Source of the DNA: Bugulina stolonifera
Taxonomy: Eukaryota > Bryozoa > Gymnolaemata > Cheilostomatida > Bugulidae
DNA length: 64,000 nt
NCBI GenBank assembly: GCA_935421135.1
Contig: OW285193.1
Coordinates: forward strand, 10,526,099-10,590,098
Direction: 5' to 3'
Position 1 is the stretch's first letter. Each line of letters opens with the position of its first letter. The notes under the pieces were generated by a model. That model searched no databases. It saw only the letters and a program-made list of their open reading frames with translations, and was not told the origin of the DNA. The position numbers and the translations under genes are program-made. This document shows positions 13,201 through 25,235 of the stretch, one piece after another.

Positions 13201-14162
13201 CCCACAAAATTCATTCTTTACTGATCGGTTTTGGATAGCTTTTCGGCTGGCATCGCAGTTTAGCACTACATTGCGTACCCTGTAATAAAACCTTGTTTAT
13301 ATAAATAGATTGTCTATAGGTAGCAGTTGTAAAGAAGAGTATCTGATTGATCTGTGAAGTACCAATAGCAATAGCAGATTTGTATGCAAGGTAGCACAAC
13401 TGCTGGTTAATCGGGATCACATTTGAAGGGCAGGGATGGACAGTTTTTGGCCAGAGTAACTGAGCTTTACTTTCGCTATCTAGGTTTGTCGTACAAAAAT
13501 ATGGGTTTTGCTTTAGACCCAAGCTAGTATGCTTGTGACCTTGTGACAGAAGCTGGTTAAAAAATTCTTGGCTGCTGTGCCTGAAATGTAGATCGCGAAG
13601 ACACTAATAAGTGCTATAATATTGTTATTATTAGCAGTAAAGTTAGCATCTCCAACATTTTTAAAAAATGAATTGGCTGTAAAATAATGTGTGCAAGTTT
13701 TTTTGGAACAAGTTTACTGTGTATGGCAAATATGCAAATATTCATGAGCACGAACTCTAGTTAGTTATAATCACCTAACTTTATATTGGCTACAAAGTAC
13801 AAAATACAGCAATTATTGTAAAATTTTTAGTTTGGAGTTGTCTACTTTTTTCCTAAATATTATCCGTTTTCTAGCTTACCTGAATACCATCGGTTAGCTG
13901 ACTGATAAATTACCGAGGCAAACGAGTGTATTAGCAGTGTTCTAAAAGGCTATTAGATCGATTTTAATATATAAATCCTTGAGAAAGTAAGGAATGGTTT
14001 AGTTTTAGCCGTATTTTTGTTGCTAACTAAACTTGAAGCTCCAGCTAGGCAAAATTGACCGACAAGCTGATCATTCATTCCCAAGCCGTGTGGTGACTAT
14101 CAGCGTGGTGGTTTGTTCAGCAGAGAATTCCAGTTCTTGTTTGGTTTATATTTGAAATAAGA
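10284..14162. other. spacer without a recognised gene
   Basis: Nothing here reads as a gene on either strand. It contains several copies of the GACAACTTC/GAAGTTGTC foldback motif (10754-10781 with both arms, 12651, 12927, 13834) and AT-rich microsatellite-like tracts. The last few hundred bases should hold the AMD1 promoter and 5' UTR. No TATA box is obvious there. Confidence 0.5.
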
Positions 14163-17100
14163 ATGCCGGAGTATTTCTTTGAAGGAGCAGAAAAGCTCCT
14201 TGAAATGTGGTTTACTACGGAAAATGATAATATTCTCCAGCGAGCTGACCTTCGAGACATCAAAAGGTTAGTTTAGTTGGGCTACTCTAACAGTAACTGT
14301 AACTCTCCTCGACTCTTTGTTTAGCTTTTTATTTTTTTTAATAATTGTATTCATATAGTTGTTTTGTTATTATAATTGATGAAATAAAGAGACATAGTAA
14401 AGATCTAATGGTCATTATAATAATGATTATATCATTGTATCAATCTTTTGAAATCTACTGACTTGACTGACTACTGTAACTCTCTGTTGAGTGTTAGTGT
14501 TTAATAATCATTATGATTATAATAATGATAATCGTAGTAACTTACTACGAAGTGTGTGCTTACGCACTTACTAATTAAGTAAGTAAGCACACACTTCTGC
14601 TGGTGATTCGCTAATAAAACATATTTTGTTGGAAATTAAAATTAATTTAATAATTACGATGAATAATTATAATTATAATAATCAATTTCTAGCATAAAAT
14701 AATGATCTCATGAAATTATTGTTATTGTTTTGTATGTTTATGATAGAAAAACTTTAAAAAACTTGAATGATTAAACATCAATATAGTATTGATCTGTTAG
14801 AGATAGATATTAAATTGTTTATGTACTCTACCTTACCAATAGATAGGGTAGATAGGATACTGCCTTGTGTCTGTTTACTCTATAGACTATAGGTCTTGTC
14901 CATTTTGATTTATATCTCAAGTATTGAACTACGAACCATTGGTAATCTTCACAACCGTGCCTTTTCAGTGACTGCTCATCAACATCACTCTATATTTGTG
15001 ATTAAACCTGTGAGGGCTTCGCCATAGGAAGGAAATTAAGTGCACAGCTCATGTAATTTTATGTTGTGTTGTGGCTATTGCTGAAGATCTAACCTGAGAA
15101 ATAAATGGGACAAGAGGTCTCCATCAACGATGAACCATCAAATTACGATTGTCATAATGATAGTACAAACCTTTTGAGCTCCACGCTCAAAAGAATTATA
15201 TTATGTTATCATCTAGGTTTAGATATACCCTGGTCTTTTGCCTGGAGATGCATTATCAAGGCGGCTGTACTAATTATTTCCCTTATAATTCAGGTCGAAG
15301 CTCTCCAAGTGATTGTCTTTATATAGCGTTCTGAGACCTGATCAGTTTACTGGCCTATTATTGGGTGATCGTTATATCTTTATCATCCTATGAGAATGAG
15401 CATTGCAGATCTACCTTTAGCCAGATGTAATGCATGGGAATAGGCTGAACAATAACTCTCTGTCACTTGGCTAATGGAACATACCCAACTGTATACCTAT
15501 ATCATAGAAATCAATGATATACGTTATGAGATCAGTGATGCTGACCTATCTATGCTGTATAGTCAGATGTATGCTACTAGGGTCAACTACAGAAGCTGTT
15601 GAAACATGGCATGACACAAGCATGTGTTGAATGGCACCATGTTGGATTAGTGTACTCTTGTTAGTGTATATTTCATCATGATTATCTTTCAAAATAAATC
15701 ATGATGTCATCAGAACACCAGTTCTGCCAGAAAGGTCCCTATAAGTGCCAAGTCATCCTCTATTCCTTGGTGTCTGGTAACTTGAATAGCTTCAGCTCAT
15801 GACCTAACCGACTCGTGCAAACACCGTCGATGGTGTGTAATATCTAATCCGTGAGATCTTAGTTTAATATAATATTTACACTGTAGATCTGACTGGGTGA
15901 AGATATTGAATTTGGTGAACTGTGAGATCATCTCCTTCAGCAGGAATGAATCTTTGGACGCTTATGTTCTTAGGTGAGCTACTATGACATTTCCCTATCA
16001 TTTTACACATTAACTACTTGTGTTTACATAATATAGTAGATTGCTACTCATGTACCTACATTTAGAATATATGCATATGTAGTTCCTGGCCGGTGTGATT
16101 ATTGTACCTATTTACAGCTTGACAATTTAGCTCTGTGTAGTGAATTCTTTGCAGATAGTATTTGTCATTTAGTGCTGATGAGGTGTCAGAGGTTGAAATA
16201 GTATGCCATGCTGGGTGTAGATGCATACTTGTATAGTCTGTAATTGTTTATTGTTTGACAGTGAGAGCAGCATGTTTGTGTCCAAGTACAGATTCATACT
16301 GAAGACTTGCGGAACCACCACGCTGCTGCACGCCATTAAACCCATTATCCAGCTGGTCAAGGACGTCTGTGCCCTCGATATCGTTGAGGTAGAATCACTA
16401 TTTCTCCCTCTCTCATCGTAGAGAGTCGTGTTAATTTATTAATACCAAAGTGCGATATTGCAGAGCACATTCTGGTACTTCAGGTTGACTATATACATGT
16501 ATTTCAATCGCACCAAATGGAAAATATTTCCTAATGGTTGGTTTGTCGCCAGGTAATTTATCACCATAGCCAGTGCTACACTGGATGTACAACGCCGTTA
16601 TTGGCTGCCATATCTGTTAGAGCCACCATCTTTTTTCGAATTCCTTCAAATAACAGACGACTAGCCTAGCTGTATTCTATAAGTATATACATTTATAATA
16701 TAGGCTATGCCAATTGATTTCATACTATACTCATACCATTATGGTTTATGTAAACTGGCATTTGAATTTGTGACGTGCACTAATAAATACTAATTGTACA
16801 TCCAATCTACTGGTAAAGTGTTGGGTAGACGACTCCCTAATGTGTGTGTACTTGCTGTTTCTGCAGGACATATGCTTCAGTAGAAGAAACTTTGCCAGAC
16901 CACAGGAGCAGATCCATCCTCACACCAGCTTTTCAGACGAGGTAAGTTTGAATACACACTTCACTGAATTACTTAGTGTAGTCATTGACTAGGTAGTAGT
17001 TATGTTGACTGCTAACTGAACATGTTTTCTATCTATTTGAGGTGTTAGTAGCAACAGAGGAGTTGTCTTTTCTTTATCCAGAATTGATCATTGCATTTGT

Positions 17101-20100
17101 ATTTGAAGCGTATGAGAGATATTTTTCTTGGGTGTGCCACTAGTTTATAGGCCTAGTATAGTTTCATATGATTTACTTACCAGTAGTGTGGATTATTTAT
17201 CTGCCTTATAGGCCTAAGGTTATGGTAGACTATAGCGTGTTCTGTTTCCTCGCAGGTGGACTGGCTGGATAATGTGTTTAATGACGGGGTTGCCTACAAC
17301 TTTGGCAGAGTGAATGCTGACTGCTGGCACCTCTACACCATCTCCCCTCACCACCATAACGGGGTAGAACTACCTGACCAGACGTTTGAGCTCATCATGA
17401 CCGACCTTGACCCTGAGGTGATGAGTCACTTCTACAAGAGTGTCAGTGTGGATGGCAAGATGGCTACTAAGGTAGGTTCTAGGGCTATACTCGGGAGGGT
17501 CGAGTACGTGGGACATCTGTGTGAATTGTAAAATGGGTGAATAAATAGAGCACAGCGTGGATGTAGTGTTGTGTCACATAGTTATTGGGGATAAGTGTTA
17601 CACATGCGACACATAATGATTGTTGTAATACGCAAGACTTCTATATCACCTGATTACAGATTACATCAGCTTTAGCAAAAGTAAATATCACAGTGAATTA
17701 TTCAGTACAAAGTGAAAACTGTTCTATTATTTGCCCCTTGAGGATATATTGTACACCTTTAGTCTTGGCCCCTTACCCTCACATGACTGTGTCTCCATCT
17801 ACTCATGTGATAAGTACCGGTCTACAACAGACTAGCGGAGCACGCTATCCTTATGCTGGTACTGTTTCGGTCTATCTCCCTTTCTTATCTCAGAGGTACA
17901 AAAGTTATGCAACTCTAGCACATGATTTACTGTATACCCACAACTGTTTACAAACCGAATTAGTACCAATTCCCACTATTATAGATAGTATGGTAGGACT
18001 GTGGTGTGAAGGTGTTACCAGTCTATACCTGCTGTTTGTTCACACTCTATTTGTCATTGCCTAGCTCTAGTTCTATTTTACCTGCAGTTATTCTTATCAA
18101 TTAAGTATGATAGCTGGTGGTTGTTTGACATTTACATTAAGTGTGGTTTACTTGGCTTCATAAGTTAGGAAGCTGTTAGTACACTCAATTATTGTACAGT
18201 GTAATAGTCAACAAATTGATGTGACATAACATGGGTGTGGGCTTATCTTATTCCCTAGAATGTTCCAAATTGTAGATAAATTTTCAACATGGGCCTTGCA
18301 GTAGATTTGAAGAATAGCTAGTTCTGTGAATTATTTTAGTGGTCCATCGACCTCTCTTTCCCTCTCATTTGTTACATAACATTGTAACAATAATAATAAT
18401 ATTCTACCTGGTAACTTTTGTTATGTACAATTATACATACATGTAAGTTATGTGGTATGATGTTATGTTTGATTATAAATTTGACAGCTTGATGAAAAAA
18501 TAATTCTTTTCAACTACTGAACACAGCTATTGTTACTAATGTGGGTTCAGAGGGATCACTCCAGTTGGATTAACAGCTTTAGCATTCTCAGACCTTATTA
18601 TCCTATATTAGAAATGTTTGCTGTGCCCTGATTAAACTTCTACTTATAAAGTGCATTGTGTAAATATGTAATACATGCTTGGTGTTTATAATCATTATGT
18701 AATAGTGTTTAGTGTATGTTATATGCTATTATGTAACATTCAAATTTCAGAACTCTGGAATTGGTACAATCCTACCCAAGTCTGTGATTGATGAACATCT
18801 GTTTGAACCCTGTGGATACTCAGCCAATGGAATCATGCCTAATGTAAGTGATACAAGTACTACAGTACTCATGACAATTTACTAGTACAGTGACCTCCAT
18901 GGCTAGCCTATTTGTCCCCATTCCGTCACAAAGTTAGAAAAATGTGATATTTGCATCTCATCATATTTTAGAAGGCATTGTTAGGTGTACCAGGTCAAAT
19001 GGTTTGCTGAACTGTATATTGCTGTCATTCTCTCTACTTTGGTATTATTCTAAGGCATAATATTATTCATCATGCTCTGGTATCATTCATGATTTACTTA
19101 TTATTATTAGTAAGGGGTGTCATGGTTTGGCATTATACCTCTTCTCTAGGTATAAGAGTGATGGGCTTCGTAGGCATAACCAATTTGTAAAGCTGGAAAT
19201 GGCAATTATGGTCAAAAACATGCATATATATTCTCAGAAAAAATTCTCTTGGTAAAAATTAATCACCTACTTTGAGTTGGCTGCTGGTACATTATTTCTC
19301 TCTAGCTTGGCACTTTTCTTTGGGCATCACAAACATGTAAGCTTGGAATAAAATGTAGATTCGCTCAACCTTGCCAACTAGTTTTATCACAACTAACTGA
19401 GCTGATAGTGTCAAAAATTACTTCCGTTGCTGATCCCCTGTTTGCTCATGTCAGTCAGTTATATCAGTAATGTCTACATATCTAGCATTCCACACCTCGT
19501 GTTTGTCAGCTGTACTTCACATGTGATGTCTAACTGTCTAACTATAGCAAGTGGTGTCAGTGAGTCAGTACATCTTTGTACGGTACATGATTGTATATTA
19601 GACCCTGAAACACTGGTTATATCTTTCTCTCTAGGGCCAGTACTGGACTATACACATCACCCCTGAGCCTGAGTTTGCGTACGTCAGCTTTGAAACTAAC
19701 GTGCCCCTGCAAGACTACAAGGAACTGTTCCGTAAAGTGATGGCTGTCTTCAGGCCTGGCAGAACCTCTCTTACCACCTTTGCTAACAAGGTATTCACTT
19801 GCCATAATATTCACTCTAAGTTTACTTATGTGGACACACTATAAATAATAGGCATGAAGCTTTGAGTTGTCTTCTTTTTAAACATGATTGGACAACTCCA
19901 AATTGCTGGGTTTTTAGCGAATTATTGTTATAATTATTATTCCTGTATGTTATATATTATAGTGTTGGACTGTTGGATGCTAACTGGTCATACATTAGAT
20001 TGGATTTGCTACATTTATGTGTAAAAGTACATCCTTTGTATTTATATAATCATTAATCACATGATCCTATCTACCCTCAGGCATCCATAGCCCGTGATCT

Positions 20101-20221
20101 GCACATGGAACTGGCTGATGAGTGGAGTGCTGTTGAATCGTATCGTAGAACTGACTACAGTATGGCCATTGTGAAGAACTACAATCTGACCTACAGCTTC
20201 TACAAAAACACTTATAGCTGA
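14163..20221 (+). CDS. AMD1: S-adenosylmethionine decarboxylase proenzyme (8 exons, 332 aa)
   Basis: This enzyme decarboxylates S-adenosylmethionine to supply aminopropyl groups for spermidine and spermine; it is cytosolic and self-cleaves to create a pyruvoyl cofactor. Exons: 14163-14266, 15887-15973, 16262-16388, 16867-16941, 17256-17471, 18751-18843, 19635-19790, 20081-20221, all GT-AG and in phase (999 bp with stop). The N-terminus [11 protein letters not shown] carries the glutamates E7 and E10. The processing site is LSESSM with cleavage between E65 and S66, the new pyruvoyl residue. C80 in KTCGTT, S227 in CGYSANG and H241/E245 in [11 protein letters not shown] match the processing and catalytic residues of the human enzyme (334 aa). 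Human numbers are about two higher, so the length is normal and no domain is missing. Exons are visibly less AT-rich than introns. I saw no equivalent of the vertebrate MAGDIS uORF; a two-codon ATG GTT TAG lies at 13994, but the transcript start is unknown. Confidence 0.96.
14549..14597. repeat. perfect 15-bp inverted repeat in AMD1 intron 1
   Basis: Arms GAAGTGTGTGCTTAC (14549-14563) and GTAAGCACACACTTC (14583-14597) are exact complements. A smaller CTTAC/GTAAG inverted repeat is nested between them. It lies in an AT-rich intron region with further ATAATCATTATGATTATAATAAT-type palindromes, and may be a MITE remnant. Confidence 0.85.
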
Positions 20222-20730
20222 GGGTCACTAGGGGCACCTGGCTATAACCCGCAGGTGATGCCAGAATCGCTCCAACCACACTGCTCTACAGACCTTCCTG
20301 CGATTGTGTCCCCTTTCTGCTCTGACTGTCCTGTATCTTCAACTACTAACTGCGCTACAATGAACACTGCACATTTATTAGATTATATTGTGTGTAAACT
20401 TGGTGATGGTTCATATAATAATAGTATCGTTGTTCAACGTAAATTGTGCTGTTTTAAATTTTGGCGATCAAGAAAGTCTAAGTTATTTGCTAACAAGAAA
20501 TGTGGTAATTATGTTACACCAGTTTGTAAGATTCATAAAGGTTGTATGCTCTTCTGGTTCCATGGTAGAACTAGGAAGAAAATGCTTTTACTTTATGGTT
20601 TTAAAACTGGTAAACAGTATAGATGACATGGCCTTACTTAATAAATATCAATATGTTAAATTTAACACTATTCCTTCTTTGCTATTAAGTAGTGACCCCA
20701 AAGTTGGGAATCTTATGACCATCCTCAGAG

Positions 20731-20736
20731 AATAAA
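20731..20736 (+). terminator. candidate AMD1 polyadenylation signal
   Basis: AATAAA lies 510 bp after the AMD1 stop; a second AATAAA lies at 20640. A foldback motif (GAGAGAGGACAACTTC) follows about 10 bp later at 20743-20760. Confidence 0.45.
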
Positions 20737-22197
20737 CAAATTAGAGAGAGGACAACTTCTTATTTTGATAAACTTTGGCTAGTTTGATGCCTTTTGCAGT
20801 TCACTATATTTCCAATAATATATAGTTATTTAAGTATGAATAGGGTTGCTGCCAAATCAAACTTGGATGTCAGTCTTTGTTACAATGGATAGGACTGTGG
20901 AGACTTGGGCGTTTTATAAAACCATAAGATTCAAGCTCACTAGGTATTCCATTTAAATACAAGTAGTACACAACTTTGTGTACATTTTACCAGGTTTTCA
21001 ACTTCAACAAGTTTATTATTGATAGGACTAGGAGTATAGAGTTAGTCTATTACAGCTTCCAGCCTTTCTACTGTAGCTGGAGTATAAAATGGTAGGAGAA
21101 TAATGAGCGAGAAGGCAAATTAAACTGTAATTGTTAAAAGAAATAAAATGAATAATGATGTGCCCATGGGTCTTGTAAATATATAAAGTCATTTTGTCCA
21201 ATAGCTAATTGTGAGTGAAGCAAACAGCATAGAAATGAGGAGTCTTGATAGGCTGGTGAATGATTTAGCATTTTTTTAGAAAAATATCACACATTATTTT
21301 CATAATCATGATGTGATCAACAACTGCCAAGATCCCTAGTGTAAGACTGACTTTGATGCTTTTCAGTAATGTGTAGTTGACAAGTTGTAGTGTAAGTTGT
21401 CTGCAATTGCAAGTCCTGTGCTCAGCAGTGACTTAACATAAAAATAGGCAAAAGGAGATACTCATAATCTATTATAATACTATGAACTAAGAAATATTAG
21501 ATTATCTGATTTTCAAGTCAAGCTTTAGTACCCCACCCTACTCAAAGTTGTTATCCTCATCCAAATGCTGAATCTCACCGATTTTTACTCGTACTAGTGG
21601 GCTTGGCAAGCCTGGTTGACACTATTACTAGTACTTGGACTATGTTCTTATGCATGTAATTTTTGCCTTAATTATTTTCTCATACACCACAATGGCACCA
21701 TTGAATTGATCAAACAGAATGACAACCCAAACCATTTTGTATACATTTTGTAGGTTATGGAAGTCACAGCTTTAACACGCCGTTGTCCCCTCCTTCTTTA
21801 TGCTAAAACTTGTTAAAAAACTCTTTATTATTAAAGACGTCATAACAGTCGGAAATGGGCTTATGATAGCCTGCGGCGCGCAGCAGTCTATTATCATGAG
21901 CAGGATATTTTCCTGTTTTTGTCATTTCCTTTATATCAAATGTAGCAAGGATAGTAGAAGTAGTACTCCTACTATCCTTGAATGTAGACAAACTTGAAAC
22001 AACTTGCCCTACGGTTATTTAGTGAGCCAAAGCTACTAAGTACTAGTATGTATGCATGAGTTAGACTAGTGTTGTTGTGCTAATACTATGATTAGGTGTA
22101 TGCTGCCATAATTATGTAATTGCGTCAGGTGTTCTAAATAACTGAAATAATCTATAAGCGAAGTGTGTTGTGTTTCATTAGATTCAGATTGTAATAA

Positions 22198-22551
22198 TTA
22201 TTATAATATAATAATAATTATTCATGTTGATTTCCTCAGCTCTGCAGCTGGTGTGAATTGGTGTCTGGTCAGAACCCCTAACCTGAGACATCCAACACTT
22301 TCCTCAGTAGGCTATAGTTGCTGTTCCTAGTAGAGCAGAAAGTTGAATCTTGTCTACTTCCTTCCGCTGTATATCAATCATCCCCAGATATTCTTCTAAC
22401 TTCACCACTGCTCCGAGAGCTCCTACAACAACAGGGATCACATTTACAGATGTTTCCCAAAGTCTCTGTAACTCTCTCGCCAAATCTTGATATTTCTCAA
22501 CTTTTTCTCTTTCCTTCTCTTCTACTCTAGCATCCCCAGGCACTGCGATGT
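22198..22551 (-). mobile_element. 5'-truncated non-LTR retrotransposon, RT C-terminal end
   Basis: On the minus strand the frame reads IDIAVPGDARVEEKEREKVE, then KYQDLARELQRLWE and VIPVVVGALGAV. That is the familiar C-terminal tail of LINE reverse-transcriptase proteins of invertebrates. The usual ending LLGTARILRKVLDVSG is present but shifted: the frame breaks after LLGTA near 22310, and LRKVLDVSG plus a stop follow in another frame. A short 3' tail rich in AAT repeats follows. Only about 350 bp of the element remain, so it is a dead 5'-truncated copy. Confidence 0.75.
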
Positions 22552-22552
22552 C

Positions 22553-22571
22553 AATAATAATAATAATAATA

Positions 22572-22607
<36 letters not shown>
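22553..22607. repeat. AAT/ATT microsatellite with inverted polarity switch
   Basis: A run of AAT units switches directly into a run of ATT units, giving an almost perfect AT palindrome. It abuts the 5' truncation point of the LINE fragment. Confidence 0.95.
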
Positions 22608-22608
<1 letters not shown>

Positions 22609-24313
22609 TAGTTATAATATTATCATATTACTTGTATTAATATTATTTGTTATAAGATTTTAATTTAATAAAAATAAAAAGACAATTGTTATACCAAGGA
22701 GTAACCTTCTTACTCCTTGGTTATACATAAGGACCTACATTTATTATTCTTTCTTATTAACTATTAAATTATTGTAGGCCCACTTATAATTATTAAAAGT
22801 ATCAGATTATCTATGAAAATTCATGTAATCTACTATTAAAATCAGGGTATTTATTATGAACTAGTTAATGATTTATTATATTTGTTATCAATTTGCAATT
22901 AATAAAGATGCTGTTAACACTAATAGAAGGCCTACTAATACTCATCTTATTTATTGTTATTTGTACCAATTTAATAAAAATAGCAATTGTGATCAGATAT
23001 TATAATTATAATTAATATTAATATTTAATTTTGCCCAATATTAAATATATTCTATAGTTTTATGTTAATGTTATTATAAAAGTTTGCAAAAAAGATATAT
23101 TCGTGATTAGTCAAGAACTGAAGCAGTTGGTGCCATATTCAGTCAGGGATAAGATCACTCTACAGTATCTAGAACCTCATTGTTCAACTGAGAGTGTTAC
23201 TAGTTGGAAACCGAGTCATACACTATTTTTTCTGTACTGAGACTGAAACCTGTGGCTGAGGCAAACATAAAAAATCGCTTATTTTTCAACTGTGACAAAA
23301 ACTAAAGGCGATCTCATTTACTGTCAGGAGTGGGCCATCTTTCTAGATCTGGGACCAATTAGTCGACTGCACATAAACTAATTTCTTTTCATGAATAATA
23401 TAGCATATCATCCTACATTGTACATAATATTATATGGCAAAGTGGCCATGTAGGAGCGTTTTGTGAGAAGTTAGTTCAATACACAAAGTTTCCCACTAAT
23501 TTACATTGTGCCATGACTTATGTTTGAAGTGCCTGTAACAATCTTTGCTCATTATATTCCTGTAATTGTAATTAGTTGCATAATACATTTAGTCTTGCAT
23601 TGAGCAAGGTTATAATCCAGCCAAAGAATACTGGAGATATATTGACATTATACACAGACCCAGCCTGCTTCGTTGATACATTTTTGATGCTTTAATTGAG
23701 TGCTTTCAAGTTTCCACACGATAGAAAAATTTTTTTTTTAAAATGAACTTACAGTATTAACTTTGCGATTAATTTGTATTCTTGACCTTTATGACAAGTC
23801 TAAAGCATTTTGGCTTGTTCACCGTAAGGTATTACAACTATGAGTCATAGCCTCTTATGCTCTCCATGATGTTGCTGGCAGAATGCATAAAACTATATAC
23901 GCAATTTTAGTATATAACTTTCACTCTCATAGGAATAATAATTGATTATTGACGAAATTGAATTCGGTGTGACCACTTTCTGCTTAGGATCCTGTCATAA
24001 CTATTCAAAATCGAGTTGGTTGAAAAAAGTATACAATGTAAATCGTCTTTGCAAGTTTTTATTCATTTGTGAACTGGGTTGAGCTGAGGGCTGTTCTAAC
24101 AGTTTGAAGGTAAATGATACCTATTACAATGGGAATTGTCTTTCCTACAGTTCTATTTTAGTCATAGCGGCTAACAATGCATAGGTTATGTTATAATAAT
24201 ATAGTATAATATATACATGTACATTACCACTATGTATTATCATATAGTCACGTTTATATTCCCATTGTTTATGTACTATGTAGTCATGTTTAACAATGGA
24301 CACATTGTTACAG

Positions 24314-24381
24314 ATGGACTGGCTGCCTAAGGTCTAACTCACTATCCACTCTATATGTTGAAGACTGCAGCTGTAATTCAG
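24314..24381 (+). other. candidate 5' UTR exon of the sugar transporter gene
   Basis: A 68 bp segment lies between a good acceptor (TTGTTACAG) and a donor (ATTCAG|GTAAGT) on the same strand as the transporter. It contains an ATG followed soon by a stop, as expected for a non-coding leader exon. Its link to the exon at 25163 is inferred from position only. Confidence 0.4.
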
Positions 24382-25169
24382 GTAAGTCTATCACAGTCAG
24401 GTCAATTGCTTAACTTACAAATATAGGCTATATATAATCTAATAGATAAGGGGATAAAATATTAGTTTTCACTTGTATTTACCCAGTCTGCAGTACTTTT
24501 TGTGTGTGCAATCTTCAGGACTTGGGTGTATCGTGATAGTATATCACAATATACTACAAATTTGCAACTATAATTGTGACAGACCACTTTTTATAAGTAG
24601 ACAGCTGTATCTGAAATCCCTGATGATGTGGATGCAATTAACTCTGAATGTCAGTCAGTTGGCTAAAGCATAGGCCTATACTGTATATACATGTATATAA
24701 TAATTAAGAAGACAACTTCTACTAGTGTTTTAACCAGAGGACTACCCACTGTTTCACTGTAGGCTAAGTTCTACTTATTTAAAGGAGTGGTGTAGGCTAT
24801 GATATAGGCTAATTTGCCAAAACAGTCTAGAGCTAAGACTAACCATTATTCATGTGTATCTAGCACAGGTACACATTGTGATTATATGCATAGTACCAGC
24901 ATCATTAGCATTCTAGTATTTAGTATCCCAGGTTTATATTATGACATTGTAGTATCACTTGGTATGGGTGGGTTAATAATAACCCTTACTGTATATGCAG
25001 CAGTGGTTGGAGATCCTACTACATAGCCTGTACACTTTGGATGTATGACTTTTGGAATATTGTTTGTTGAGCAACTTATATTCAACAAAGTTAACTACAC
25101 AATATCTTCATCTCCTTACCCATTTGAAAGCTGTACCTAGATGATTACATTGCATTCTGCAGGTACACC

Positions 25170-25235
25170 ATGTCTCTACCTTATATCAGCCTAGCAGGTA
25201 GAGTTGGGGTAGTACTCGGCTACCAGACTATCTGA
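25170..25235 (+). promoter_or_regulatory. uORF overlapping the transporter start codon
   Basis: An upstream ATG with A at -3 (ACACCATGT) opens a 21-codon frame, MSLPYISLAGRVGVVLGYQ then TI. Its TGA stop shares its A with the main ATG (TGATG). The main start is doubled (ATGATGG), and the second ATG has the better context. This arrangement usually lowers translation or makes it depend on reinitiation; that effect is inferred here. Confidence 0.5.

Larger units (their letters stand above)
20222..24313. other. AMD1 3' UTR followed by repeat-rich spacer
   Basis: The AMD1 3' UTR probably runs to one of two AATAAA signals at 20640 and 20731. An open frame at 20255-20626 lies within this UTR and has no family resemblance, so I leave it out. 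Beyond that I see a retrotransposon fragment at 22198-22551, an AAT/ATT microsatellite at 22553-22607 and foldback motif copies. No other gene is visible. Confidence 0.5.

Noticed and set aside
13994..14002. Two-codon uORF (ATG GTT TAG) upstream of AMD1
   Set aside because: AMD1 genes are known for uORF control, but the transcript start is unknown and such a short frame occurs easily by chance.
15105..15326. 73-codon open frame in AMD1 intron 1
   Set aside because: It lies between in-phase AMD1 exons and has no similarity I recognise.
20255..20735. Two overlapping open frames after AMD1
   Set aside because: They lie in the likely AMD1 3' UTR before the polyA signals, with no start or splice context.
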